Program-made: the position numbers and the translations under genes | Assembly: GCA_016840285.1 (NCBI GenBank) | Contig: JAEOSR010000137.1 | Coordinates: forward strand, 1-64,000 | Source: Candidatus Hodarchaeota archaeon | GTDB lineage: Archaea; Asgardarchaeota; Heimdallarchaeia; Hodarchaeales; Hodarchaeaceae | DNA: 64,000 nt | Direction of reading: 5' to 3' | In this document: positions 54,980-63,968 of the stretch, one piece after another | Layout of the letters: each line of letters begins with the position of its first letter | Position numbering within the stretch: position 1 is the stretch's first letter | The notes under the pieces: model-generated | Database searches by the model: none | Told to the model about the DNA's origin: nothing | Seen by the model: the letters and a program-made list of their open reading frames with translations, nothing else

Positions 54980-55002
54980 TCGTATCTCCGAGTGTCTTAA
55001 TG

Positions 55003-55788
55003 TTATTTTCTTTCAAATGAATAATCAGTATCATACGGGGCAAAGTATTTCTCTGCTTCTTGTTGTACATCCTTCCAAATATCTTCTGCAGTCCTCCAAT
55101 CCCCGCTTTCGACCACAAATCGATAATCAGGAGGAGAAATGACCTGAATATTAAGGTCTGAACCTTTATGCTTTTTATTGAAGTTTTTCTGAAAAGATTT
55201 GAAAAATTCCTTTAATATAATAACTCCCTCGGATTCGTAGCATGTTATATTAACAAGACCAGTTAAGCGTACCATCGGAGGTTGTAATTCTTTCAAAGCT
55301 AGTTGATAAATTTCTTGAGCTACCAAATCAGGTATTCCAATCTCTGTGAGTACACTCTCTCCGTTTTCTCTTGCTCGTATTAGACCTTCATAAATCGAGC
55401 CAAAATTCCCTATAATGGATCCTTCAACATTTTCTAGAGAGCCTTCAACTTTCTCACAAGCAACTGAAACTAGTCCTCTTGCGCGATTCTCCTGTTTGAA
55501 TTCAGTGAGTTTTGACCTTCGTTGTGGCTCCGATACTCGGCGAATGGACATATCTATCTCCCCACGAGAAGTGTCAACACGAAGAATTTTTGCTACTGCT
55601 CTTTGGCCTTCGCGAATGTGGCTCCGAATATTTCGTACCCAAGTACGACTCAATTCTGAGATATGTACAAATCCGGCTTCTGAACCGAGTTTTTCGTAAT
55701 CAAAAATCTCAAAGTAAGCCCCATGGGGAGTAAGCTTTGAACATGTACCAAGTACTAATTCTCCTACGCTTGGGAAGCTAGCTTCCAT
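55003..55788 (-). CDS. eif2a: Translation initiation factor aIF2 alpha subunit
   Basis: 261 residues. S1 domain (GELVLGTCSKLTPHGAYFEI ... GFVHISELSRTWVRNIRSHI) followed by the helical and alpha/beta domains of eIF2-alpha. The stretch SELSRTWVRNI parallels the eukaryotic Ser51 region SELSRRRIRSI. It delivers initiator tRNA as part of the aIF2 trimer. Operon with S27e (15 nt upstream) and nop10 (23 nt downstream). Confidence 0.93.
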   Translation of the reverse strand: MEASFPSVGELVLGTCSKLTPHGAYFEIFDYEKLGSEAGFVHISELSRTWVRNIRSHIREGQRAVAKILRVDTSRGEIDMSIRRVSEPQRRSKLTEFKQENRARGLVSVACEKVEGSLENVEGSIIGNFGSIYEGLIRARENGESVLTEIGIPDLVAQEIYQLALKELQPPMVRLTGLVNITCYESEGVIILKEFFKSFQKNFNKKHKGSDLNIQVISPPDYRFVVESGDWRTAEDIWKDVQQEAEKYFAPYDTDYSFERK

Positions 55789-55803
55789 ATATTATCGCCT
55801 CTT

Positions 55804-55992
55804 TTAGTCTAACACTTCTATTACTTCGCCATACAATTTTGCTATTCCGCCACTAGGTTCCGCTAGTGTTTTTCCACATACACGACAAGTAACATGGGTT
55901 GTGGCATGAGAAAAGACTTCTTGAACATTTCCACACTCACATGTAATTTTCAAGAATTTTGAACGAGGTTGAGGTATATAGCTTCTTCTCAT
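55804..55992 (-). CDS. rps27e: 30S ribosomal protein S27e
   Basis: 62 residues with the family zinc finger CECGN ... CRVCGK and the ends SKFLKITCECGNVQEV and GGIAKLYGEVIEVLD. Small-subunit protein found in archaea and eukaryotes. It starts 16 nt downstream of the gins51 stop and leads into aIF2-alpha. Confidence 0.95.
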   Translation of the reverse strand: MRRSYIPQPRSKFLKITCECGNVQEVFSHATTHVTCRVCGKTLAEPSGGIAKLYGEVIEVLD

Positions 55993-56008
55993 AATTTTTC
56001 GCCTAAAA

Positions 56009-56617
56009 TTATTTTTCTATCTCTGTTCCTATTAATCTTGCCATTCCTCGGGTAATCAACGCTTTAGCGTTCTCTACGGGTAGATGTACAACATCGTGCC
56101 TAATTAATGGACCATATCGCTTCTCATCCAGCCCAATAAAGGCTTCAACATCATCGAGAATCCTTATTGTCAAATTGCTCGGGGATGGGGGAATAGCATC
56201 TCTATTCTCCTCAATTTGACTAGATTCTTCATCTGAATCGTTCTGAAGATTCGTGATTGCAAGATTTTCCTGAGTATCTAAAATGTTTGGTTTCTCCATG
56301 CCAAGCATTTCAATAGAATTTCTTAAATCTTTGATTAATCGACGTTCTCCCCATGTTGTATGACCCAATTCAATAGGCATATTGTAAATAACCGAATTCA
56401 AAATTTTGGATAATCGTAACTGAGCAATATCTTTTCTAAGAAACTCCATGCGTTCAATTATTTCATCAGCTAACTCTTCCCACTCTAGATTTTGTGTTTT
56501 TTGATAGAGCTTTGTTAATTTTCCGTCCATTGAGATATAGAAATCAGCTGGTATCTCTAGAAGTGACAAACTAGCTTTTTCTTTCAACCAAAGCTTATAA
56601 AGCTCTTTGTATTCCAA
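56009..56617 (-). CDS. gins51: GINS complex subunit Gins51
   Basis: 202 residues. Helical A-domain in the first 110 residues (ADEIIERMEFLRKDIAQLRL) and a C-terminal small B-domain (TIRILDDVEAFIGLDEKRYG, DVVHLPVENAKALITRGMAR), the Sld5/Gins51 order. A polar linker (about 115-145) joins them. GINS is part of the archaeal replicative CMG-like helicase complex. It heads the S27e-aIF2alpha-nop10-rimI run. Confidence 0.88.
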   Translation of the reverse strand: MEYKELYKLWLKEKASLSLLEIPADFYISMDGKLTKLYQKTQNLEWEELADEIIERMEFLRKDIAQLRLSKILNSVIYNMPIELGHTTWGERRLIKDLRNSIEMLGMEKPNILDTQENLAITNLQNDSDEESSQIEENRDAIPPSPSNLTIRILDDVEAFIGLDEKRYGPLIRHDVVHLPVENAKALITRGMARLIGTEIEK

Positions 56618-56776
56618 GTAACCATCTCAACTATATTGATCAGTTCTGATCCAAACGATCTGGTTTTTAGGGTTTTATTACCACTTATCCCCAAGACTCA
56701 GTAAGAACGTGATTCATACATAAAGCTATTACAAAAACAACATGTAATCTAATTTATTGTATCTTTTTTGGAATAG

Positions 56777-56914
56777 AGCCACTGGCGCGAATTTCATGAA
56801 AACTCTCTCGAAAGTATTCATTTTGAACGCGCGACATCCTCCTTTCTGTTTCTCAATCAATTGATGAATGAGAATTACCAAGGAGGCGCTATAACCTAGC
56901 TAAGCCACAGTGGC
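56777..56914 (-). tRNA. tRNA-Thr(GGT) with two introns (anticodon loop and T-loop)
   Basis: Folds as a complete tRNA once two inserts are removed. Acceptor GCCACTG (from 56914) pairs with CAGTGGC (66-72) with U73, which archaeal tRNA-Thr uses. The D-arm is GCTT..TAGC, the anticodon stem CCTCC/GGAGG with loop TTGGTAA gives anticodon GGT, and the T-stem is GCGCG/CGCGC with loop TTCAAA-T. Inserts: about 32 nt (56875-56844) at the standard 37/38 site and about 31 nt (56821-56791) within the T-loop at about 59/60. The first insert has an inverted repeat TTCTCA/TGAGAA and the second ATGAA/TTCAT. All stems are perfect but for one D-stem mismatch. Splice points are estimates. Confidence 0.88.
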
Positions 56915-56947
56915 TGTTTTCAAGGTAGTAACCTACCTATTAACACC

Positions 56948-56959
56948 CTTTTTATAAAG
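56948..56959 (-). promoter_or_regulatory. TATA box of the tRNA-Thr gene
   Basis: CTTTATAAAAAG on the minus strand, 34-45 nt upstream of the mature 5' end; transcription would start near 56920-56930, leaving a short leader. A GGTAG/CTACC inverted repeat (56924-56937) lies between. The match to the archaeal TATA consensus is good. Confidence 0.55.
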
Positions 56960-57124
56960 AATTTAATTTTTTTTCTCCCTTTAACTGATAAAATTTTTCT
57001 TAAACTTTTACATGCGAAGTGTTAATATGACCCATATTTTATGAAATTAAATACGTTTATTAAACTAAGAGATTACCTAATAGATTAACAATTACTAACT
57101 ATCCAAGAAAAGGTTAGACTTGGA

Positions 57125-57952
57125 ATGATTGGATCAGAGTTAAATGTGGTTCTTCTAATTCTTTCTTTTTTTTTATTATTAATTGGATCTTGGCAAGATC
57201 TCAAGACTCGTGAAGTAGCTGATTGGATTTGGCTGACTATGATTGGAGGAGGAATCATAATCCACTTATTACAAATTCTTTTACGTCTTCTGGAAAATAA
57301 ACCGCTCCTTGATTACATCGTACCCGTGTTTCTTAATATCACTTTTGCAATCACCCTAGCATTGTTTCTTACTTTCTCAGGATTAGGAGGAGAGGCTGAT
57401 AGGATAGCCTTTGTTGCAATTGGAGTCGCCTCTCCGATCACTCTCCCATTGATTATCTTCCAGAATCAATCATACGAAATTCTCATTACTATTACTCCAA
57501 AAATCCTCAATATATTCTTTAACGCCTATTTAATCGCTTTTCCTGCCCCGATACTAATTTTTTGCTTCAATGTTGCTTATCAACGTTTACATCCTGATCT
57601 GTATGTTCTTTCAAACGAATCTCTATTGACAAGACTTTTTATTCGCTTTATTGGCTATCCCCACGAAACTCAAAATCTTGAAAAAGAGCTTATAGAGAAA
57701 CCGTGGCATTTTGATTTTTTAGAAAAATATAATGAGGAAACTGGCTGGATTGTAGAGCTTCGAGCACGCCTCGATACCCCTGAGGCTGATATTACGAGAA
57801 AACAAGAAATAAGCTCCTTGATTCAATCCGAAAATAAAAAATCAATTTGGGTTCAACCTTCCCTCCCATTTATTTCAATTTTAATGCTCGGATTTGTTGC
57901 TGATGTTCTTGTAGGAAATCTTGTTTTATTAATCATGGTGATTCTGTTATAA
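57125..57952 (+). CDS. Prepilin/preflagellin peptidase (A24 aspartic protease)
   Basis: 275 residues, several transmembrane helices. The first catalytic Asp lies in GSWQDLKTREVADWIW and the second in GLGGEADRIAF (GxGGxAD form used by archaeal FlaK/PibD). A non-membrane C-terminal part of about 80 residues and a final helix extend the fold. It should cleave the prepilin signals of the 1.5-9.4 kb operon, although it is 48 kb away. ATG 57125. Confidence 0.85.
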   Translation: MIGSELNVVLLILSFFLLLIGSWQDLKTREVADWIWLTMIGGGIIIHLLQILLRLLENKPLLDYIVPVFLNITFAITLALFLTFSGLGGEADRIAFVAIGVASPITLPLIIFQNQSYEILITITPKILNIFFNAYLIAFPAPILIFCFNVAYQRLHPDLYVLSNESLLTRLFIRFIGYPHETQNLEKELIEKPWHFDFLEKYNEETGWIVELRARLDTPEADITRKQEISSLIQSENKKSIWVQPSLPFISILMLGFVADVLVGNLVLLIMVILL

Positions 57953-58090
57953 TGTTTATTAGACAAAAGAGAATGATTATATACTTCACAACATACTACC
58001 TCTTCATAATTTGAATCTCTTTATACAATGAGCTAAATTTATTAATAATCAATAATGATTTTGAATTGTGGACAACTAGGGTGACATTAA

Positions 58091-58585
58091 ATGATAGACC
58101 CCAGAAGATTTGACACTGTACTCAGTAAAATCATTAAAAGCGAACCGGGTATTAAAAAGGTAATTCTTGTTGATCGAACTGGTCTTACAATTGCGCATGT
58201 TTCGAAATTCAGCTATGTCAGTGTTGATGTGGATGGGATCGGGGCTATTGCTTCAGCTGTATTTATGGCGTCAGCTGAACAAGGACTAAATCTGACAATT
58301 GGTGGATTAGATATCGTTACATCTGAGTTTGATACTGGAAAAATCTTTGCAAGCACCTGTGGTCGTGGAATTCTTACAATAATTTCTGATGCTGAAGTCA
58401 ATATTGGAATGATTCGTCTACTCATGAGAAAGGCTAATGAAGAGCTTAGTAGCATTTTAGACGAGTTTTTAGCGGGAAAACCAACACGACCGATAGGAGG
58501 GATGGCCTCTGCGGCTCCTGAGGTACGAACTAGTCTTGAAAAAGATGAATTAGAAGCAGCTTTACGAGAACTTGAAAAATTCTAA
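58091..58585 (+). CDS. Roadblock/LC7 domain protein
   Basis: 164 residues. The roadblock fold covers about residues 5-118 (KVILVDRTGLTIAHV; IASAVFMASAEQGL). A 40-residue tail ends in charged sequence. It is 25 nt upstream of an MglA-like GTPase, the arrangement of MglB/MglA and of Rag-Ragulator-type systems, so it probably acts as GTPase partner or GAP. Confidence 0.88.
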   Translation: MIDPRRFDTVLSKIIKSEPGIKKVILVDRTGLTIAHVSKFSYVSVDVDGIGAIASAVFMASAEQGLNLTIGGLDIVTSEFDTGKIFASTCGRGILTIISDAEVNIGMIRLLMRKANEELSSILDEFLAGKPTRPIGGMASAAPEVRTSLEKDELEAALRELEKF

Positions 58586-58610
58586 TCCTCCTACCGAGGA
58601 GACTTATTTC

Positions 58611-59198
58611 TTGAGAAAGGACGCAGAAGGTCGTCACCGATTCAAAATAGTTTTCTACGGACCATCTTTGGGTGGAAAAACATCAACTTTAGCTTGGTTG
58701 TATAACAAAGTAGATGGTCTAGAGAAAGGTAAGTTCACGCAATTAGCTGATCCGACAGGACGAACGTTATTCTTCGATTTTGTTCCAATGCAAGCAACCA
58801 CTGACGTAGTTTTTGATGTATACACCACTGCAGGGCAAGAGCGTCACAAGCACCAGCGAAAAATAGTACTTCAAGGGGTAGATGGTCTAATTTTCGTGGT
58901 AGATTCGAGTGCCTCTCAATATCAAGAGAACATAGAATCATTTAACGAATTAAAAACGCAACTAGGTGACCAACTAGGTACAACAATCCCTCTTGTGATT
59001 ACTCTCAACAAACGTGATGTTGAGGATGCATTACCCAGATCAGAATTAATCCAAAAATTACAAATCCAAGTTTATCCTATATATGAGACTGTTGCAACCA
59101 CTGGTCTTGGTGTTAAGCGTGCATTTCAGTCACTAGCTCGTGAAATCATCATGATTCAACTCTATGGAACTAAAGAATCTCAAATAGCAAAGGCATAA
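58611..59198 (+). CDS. MglA-like small GTPase
   Basis: 195 residues. G1 GPSLGGKTST, G3 replaced by the Thr-Ala-Gly-Gln type TTAGQERH (no Asp), and G4 NKRD; this pattern fits the MglA/archaeal Gtr-like family. The open frame reaches 58572, but TTG 58611 (MRKDAEGRHRFK) is 10 nt after GAGGA, so I prefer it. Works with the upstream roadblock protein. Confidence 0.85.
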   Translation: MRKDAEGRHRFKIVFYGPSLGGKTSTLAWLYNKVDGLEKGKFTQLADPTGRTLFFDFVPMQATTDVVFDVYTTAGQERHKHQRKIVLQGVDGLIFVVDSSASQYQENIESFNELKTQLGDQLGTTIPLVITLNKRDVEDALPRSELIQKLQIQVYPIYETVATTGLGVKRAFQSLAREIIMIQLYGTKESQIAKA

Positions 59199-59685
59199 CT
59201 TGAGATTACTTCTCACATAGCCTTCAAGTTATTTTTTTCTACGAGTGGTCGTTTTACAGGCAATGACTTCATGAAATTAGCTTTTAGATTATCTCCCGAC
59301 AACAATTTCTACTTATTTCAACATATTATTACAAAGAAACAACGAGGAGATCTTCACTCTTTAATTAAATAACTCCATCTAAAATACAATATTTTGTTGT
59401 ATATGACATAATACCTACATGTTAGGAACTTATTTTTGACTTCCTGTTTTTTTTAGCATAGATCTGCTTTCGTAGTTAGTAGATATCGAATCATAGTTCC
59501 TGTTAAAATTTTAGGAATAAGAATTCTTATATATAATAATAAGAAAATTCACATAAGTCGACAAAAGGAAGAATTGAAATCAGAATAAATCACTGCAAGA
59601 ATTCCTGAAATTCACAATTATCTTACAAAAAAGAAAAAAATTGAAAGAAACGTTACAGGAATGACTTGTAATAGGGGTATACCAA
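59199..59685. other. Intergenic region
   Basis: 487 nt, strongly AT-rich, between the MglA-like gene and the second roadblock gene, both on the plus strand. A 156-codon antisense frame that starts here overlaps the roadblock gene and is a shadow. I see no RNA gene or repeat. Confidence 0.5.
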
Positions 59686-60090
59686 ATGTACATTCCGGAT
59701 AGTGAAACAGATACCCAAGTGCATAAAGAAATAGCAGAAGTGCTCGAAGCTTTCGTGAGTAAGTTACCGGCCATAGATTTTGCCGCAGTGGTGTCATTGG
59801 AGGGATTGCCAATTTCATCTTGGCCCCCAACATTACCAGCAGGGTTAGATGACGTACGAGTGGCGGCTATGACTGCTGCGATTTTAAGCTTGGGTGAAAG
59901 AGCTGTGATGGAAATAGGTAAGGGAGAAATGACTCGCATTTTAGTTGAGGGTGATAGTGGATACTTAATTTCGGTACAAGCTGGGACAAAAGCCGTACTA
60001 GCAACTTCAGCAAGCCGTTCAGTGAAACTGGGATTAATATTTCTGGACATGAAACAATCTGCAAAAAAGATTGCTGAAATCCTTGGCTAA
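59686..60090 (+). CDS. Second roadblock/LC7 domain protein
   Basis: 134 residues, entirely roadblock: FAAVVSLEGLPISSWPP, MTAAILSLGERAVMEIGKGE and GYLISVQAGTKAVLATSA. Single-domain, without the tail of the first copy. Convergent with the TPR gene. Likely a homodimer or partner of small GTPases. Confidence 0.87.
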   Translation: MYIPDSETDTQVHKEIAEVLEAFVSKLPAIDFAAVVSLEGLPISSWPPTLPAGLDDVRVAAMTAAILSLGERAVMEIGKGEMTRILVEGDSGYLISVQAGTKAVLATSASRSVKLGLIFLDMKQSAKKIAEILG

Positions 60091-60138
60091 TAACGAATTT
60101 TTTTGAAACAAGGGGAAAAAAATAGCAAAGATAACTGT

Positions 60139-61389
60139 TTAGAGTTCATATAGTCGATCTTTCATTTGTTGCGCCTTCAGTCGGTAAAATTCGTGAAATT
60201 GATGTTCTTTGATTGCTTGAGCTTTTTCAGCAGCGAATTCAAAATGCATCAGAGCTTTTTCAAATCCTCCCTGTAAAGCTTCAATCTCACCAAATAGACC
60301 ATGCGAAATAACTAGTCCTTTCATTTCATCAAGTCCCTCAAATTGCTGGATGGCTTCTTCAAGATAATATGTTGCTTGAGCAACACCAGAACTATCCCCT
60401 TGTCGTATGAAATGGCCTAATACTTTAGCCATATTTACCTGTGAAATTGCTAGAGAATGTCGATCCTGTCTTGATTCAGCCAAGGAGCGAGACTTGTCAA
60501 AATTTTTCATTGCTTCCTCATATTTTTCCACACGGTAGTAACACTCTCCGATATTGCAATATGCGTTAACAACCGCTCTATGAATATTAGCGCGTTTAGC
60601 GCGTTCAAGTGCTTGTTCAAATTTTGCAATAGCCTGTTTATAAAGACTATTTTCGTATAAAAGGATGCCTTCAGACGATAAAATATTTTCTTCAAGCATT
60701 GGATCTCCTAATTGGGTAGTAAATTCCCAAAGTGCCTCCAAACGATTCTTAGCAAGATCAAAATTCATGGAATCAAGTGATAGCTCAGATTGAGCGAATA
60801 CAGCATGAAATTTACCGTTAATATCTGTTAAAATGTCGAATATTTTGTAAGCTTTTGTGAAATTCTCCATGGCTTTTCTTGGATCTGCTTTCATAATCTT
60901 TCTGCCTTGCTCGATTAAAAGCCAAGGTTCTTCCCCAATGATGTCACTAATAATTTTCCATTCGCTCTTAGGTTTAGCTGAAATTATAATTTTGCTTTTC
61001 CATAAATCAGGTTTATCAAACAAATCAGAGACAAGATTCAATAGAAGATTACTGTCTCCACCCGCTTTATCTGACAAGCTTTTGGGACCTACTCCACGGA
61101 GTCTTAAATCACCTTCAGTAAACTCAAAAAGTATTCCCAATGGGATACTTTTTGTCCTGGACTCTCCCCATTTCCGGCCAACAACCACAAAGCAATTAAT
61201 GGGTTGAACATTCTGATTACCCCGAACTACTCCTTTAAGCCCTTGGATCCAAGTATGGTCTGTTTTGAAAAACCCAGCGATTAATTCACCCTTGAATTCA
61301 GGATCCCAATCAACAAGAGTTTCTGTGTCAAAAAGATCGATTTCCTCGTCAACTCCACCTAAAGCAAAGTTAACTTTCCAACTAACCAT
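60139..61389 (-). CDS. TPR-repeat protein with novel N-terminal domain
   Basis: About 416 residues. The first 135 residues form an alpha/beta domain (VSWKVNFALGGVDEEIDLFD; NCFVVVGRKWGESRTKSI) of no recognised family. About 155-415 are TPRs (AYCNIGECYYRVEKYEEAMK; YKQAIAKFEQALERAKRANI). ATG 61389 (MVSWKVN) is 7 nt after GGATGAC and preferred; the frame extends to 61416. Next to roadblock/GTPase genes, so a scaffold or regulator of that module is plausible but unproven. Confidence 0.7.
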   Translation of the reverse strand: MVSWKVNFALGGVDEEIDLFDTETLVDWDPEFKGELIAGFFKTDHTWIQGLKGVVRGNQNVQPINCFVVVGRKWGESRTKSIPLGILFEFTEGDLRLRGVGPKSLSDKAGGDSNLLLNLVSDLFDKPDLWKSKIIISAKPKSEWKIISDIIGEEPWLLIEQGRKIMKADPRKAMENFTKAYKIFDILTDINGKFHAVFAQSELSLDSMNFDLAKNRLEALWEFTTQLGDPMLEENILSSEGILLYENSLYKQAIAKFEQALERAKRANIHRAVVNAYCNIGECYYRVEKYEEAMKNFDKSRSLAESRQDRHSLAISQVNMAKVLGHFIRQGDSSGVAQATYYLEEAIQQFEGLDEMKGLVISHGLFGEIEALQGGFEKALMHFEFAAEKAQAIKEHQFHEFYRLKAQQMKDRLYEL

Positions 61390-61516
61390 AACAGGCGTCA
61401 TCCTTTTGTCTAACAAGAGACATGTACAAACTTTATTTAATTAATTATTAAATTATACCAAATATTTTTCTTTTGAGTATATTAAATTATGTTTAAACTT
61501 TCTCAATTTGTTCTTA

Positions 61517-62950
61517 TCATGGCTCTGGATCATCAATTGAGAGTTCTTTATCTCCACGATACTGTGGGTGATATTTTTTCAACATTCTTGGAGGAATACG
61601 CTTTAATTCCTCTTCTGGGAGATCCGATAGTAACTCCCATGCTAATTCTAGGGTGTAAAAAATCTCTCTTGCTTCATAGTGGCCCTGGCGTAAAAATTCG
61701 TTTTCAAATCGATCAGCGAAATCTAGGTATTTTTTGTCCACACTAGTTAAGCTTTCTTCTCCTACTACTGCTACTAGGTCACGTAAATTTCTTCCCATTG
61801 AATACCCAGCAAACATTTGATCAGCTACTGGTTTATGGGTCACATGGGTTCTGTTTCGACCTATTCCCTCTCGCATCAAACGACTAAGACTAGGCATCGG
61901 ATCGATAGGTGGGTAGATACCCCTACGATTGAGATCCCTGTCGATAATCAACTGGCCCTCTGTAATATAACCAGAAAGATCAGGAATAGGGTGAGTAATG
62001 TCGTCGGAAGGCATAGATAATATCGGGAGCTGAGTTATCGTCCCTTTTTTACCTTTTATTCGGCCAGCGCGTTCATAGATGGTAGCTAGGTCTGTATAGA
62101 GGTAACCTGGATATCCTCGCCGTCCAGGAACTTCTTCTCGTGCTGCGGAAATTTCTCGGAGAGCTTCAGCATAATTGGTTATATCTGTGAGGATAACCAA
62201 ACAATGGTAATCATATTCAAAAGCTAAATACTCAGCGACCGAAAGAGCAATACGAGGGGTAATCAATCTCTCAGCTGCGGGGGAATCTGCAAGATTTAAG
62301 AACAAGATAACTCGTTCTAAGGCGCCAGTAGTCTCGAAATCAGATCGGAAGAAACGCGCCTCTTCTGTTGTGATTCCCATAGCTACAAAAATTACGGCAA
62401 ATTCTTCTTCTTTACCCAACACCTTTGCCTGTCTGGCTATTTGGGCCGCAATATTATTATGGGGTAAACCACTCCCAGAAAAAATAGGTAATTTTTGCCC
62501 CCGAATAAGTGTGTTTAAGCCATCAATTGATGAAATCCCTGTCTGGATGAACTCCCGTGGAAATTCTCGCGCATATGGATTAATGGGTGCTCCTGTTATA
62601 TCTAGATGTTCTTCAGCGAATATTTGAGGACCTGAATCAATAATTTTTCCGCTTCCAGAAAAGATTCGGCCAAGCATGTCTTGCGATACTGCAATTTTTA
62701 TCGTTTCACCAAGAAATCTAACGGATGTTTTGTGGGTATCGAGACCCTGGGTTCCTTCAAAAACCTGAACCACAGCGATATCTTCAGAGACTTCTAACAC
62801 TTGGCCAGTTCGCTTCTCACCATTGGGAGCTAGAACGTTAACGATTTCACCGTAAGAAATTCCTTTAATATCTTTGACAAAAACTAATGGCCCTGCGATT
62901 GCTGAAACAGTGGAATATGTGATAATCGAAGAAAAGGATTCGTCTGTCAT
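61517..62950 (-). CDS. atpB: A/V-type ATP synthase subunit B
   Basis: 477 residues. The non-catalytic B subunit of the A1 head: [20 protein letters not shown] replaces a normal P-loop, as is typical. Other landmarks are [40 protein letters not shown] and [16 protein letters not shown]. The C-terminus ends with [18 protein letters not shown]. Neighbouring subunits (A, D) are not on either side, so the gene is separated from the usual operon in this window. Confidence 0.95.
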   Translation of the reverse strand: MTDESFSSIITYSTVSAIAGPLVFVKDIKGISYGEIVNVLAPNGEKRTGQVLEVSEDIAVVQVFEGTQGLDTHKTSVRFLGETIKIAVSQDMLGRIFSGSGKIIDSGPQIFAEEHLDITGAPINPYAREFPREFIQTGISSIDGLNTLIRGQKLPIFSGSGLPHNNIAAQIARQAKVLGKEEEFAVIFVAMGITTEEARFFRSDFETTGALERVILFLNLADSPAAERLITPRIALSVAEYLAFEYDYHCLVILTDITNYAEALREISAAREEVPGRRGYPGYLYTDLATIYERAGRIKGKKGTITQLPILSMPSDDITHPIPDLSGYITEGQLIIDRDLNRRGIYPPIDPMPSLSRLMREGIGRNRTHVTHKPVADQMFAGYSMGRNLRDLVAVVGEESLTSVDKKYLDFADRFENEFLRQGHYEAREIFYTLELAWELLSDLPEEELKRIPPRMLKKYHPQYRGDKELSIDDPEP

Positions 62951-63149
62951 AATTTCACACCGAAGAAGTAACTTTCAATTGAATAAATCTATTAATATGA
63001 TTTTCTCAAAATTGTTTCGTTCTTACGTAAGAAACAGGTTAAATTTACGATTCGATCAAATTCTCATAATTCAACATTCAAATCTCCCTATATCTGAAAT
63101 TTTAAGTCGAGATTCCAATAATGGAGAATATTAATACTAAGCTCAGCAA

Positions 63150-63968
63150 TTATTTCCTTACTCTAAGGGTGTCCTTTTTATTCTTCTTGTTTATTTTTTC
63201 CCAATATGAGAAAATCCCACCAGTCAACTCACGCATTAATACTTTTGCTGCTTCTGTGATATTCGGTTGAGCACCTTTCAGAATCATCCGTCGCTGCTGT
63301 GCAATATGAGTAAGTATCGCTTCATTATTCATAGTGAGGGAGGGAATGTCATACCGTTGAATAAAACCCTCCGAATAGTGTTGTCGTATTCTATCAAGAA
63401 AATAAAATGAGGTCTTTAACGGATCTTCTAGATTATCGATAGAAGAAGCTCCCATAAAGACTTGAAGATCTTTATCTGGATGATCAAAAGGGATAACTCC
63501 TGGAGTGTCATACATAAGGATTTTTTGCGATATACGTATGATTTGTAGATGTCTTGTAACACCAGGTTTCAATCCTGTAGGAACGACGTGTTTCCCTCTC
63601 AGAATATTCAAAAGACTACTTTTTCCTGTATTGGGGATTCCTACAACTGAAACTAGGATCTCTTTCTTCTTTGGAGCGTGTTTGACTATTTTTTGCCTTA
63701 GAATTTTTGTACCTTGGCGTTTCTGAGCAGAGATGTAAACTGTTGGATAATCTTGGCTAAAAATCTTTTTTGTATGTTCACAAATGTGCTGTGGAACTAA
63801 GTCACACTTATTTAAAACAATAATAAGAGGAATACTTATTTTTTGAAGATGTTTTTCGATTGATGACACCCGACTAAGCAAAGGTAACCGACCATCAATT
63901 ACTTCCAGGATTAAATCACAATTTTTGATCAATTCGAACACTTGACGGTGTTCTTTTCGGCGTTTCAT
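63150..63968 (-). CDS. Circularly permuted GTPase, YlqF/YawG family
   Basis: 272 residues. G4 NKCDLVP and G5 (YISAQKR) come before G1 GIPNTGKSSLLN and G3 YDTPGV, the circular permutation of ribosome-assembly GTPases such as RbgA/YlqF and archaeal YawG relatives. ATG 63966-63968 (MKRRKEHR) is used here, but the frame stays open upstream (RSLTKLVD) to the window end, so the true start may lie beyond it. Function in large-subunit assembly is inferred from the family. Confidence 0.88.
   Translation of the reverse strand: MKRRKEHRQVFELIKNCDLILEVIDGRLPLLSRVSSIEKHLQKISIPLIIVLNKCDLVPQHICEHTKKIFSQDYPTVYISAQKRQGTKILRQKIVKHAPKKKEILVSVVGIPNTGKSSLLNILRGKHVVPTGLKPGVTRHLQIIRISQKILMYDTPGVIPFDHPDKDLQVFMGASSIDNLEDPLKTSFYFLDRIRQHYSEGFIQRYDIPSLTMNNEAILTHIAQQRRMILKGAQPNITEAAKVLMRELTGGIFSYWEKINKKNKKDTLRVRK

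Larger units (their letters stand above)
56618..57124. other. Intergenic region holding the split tRNA gene
   Basis: 507 nt between the divergent gins51 (minus) and the prepilin peptidase (plus). Besides the tRNA and its TATA box, the rest is AT-rich and holds the promoters of the two flanking genes. No other RNA gene seen. Confidence 0.5.

Noticed and set aside
59580..60050. 156-codon minus-strand frame
   Set aside because: Covers the reverse of the clear roadblock gene at 59686-60090; low-complexity Ser/Ala-rich translation.
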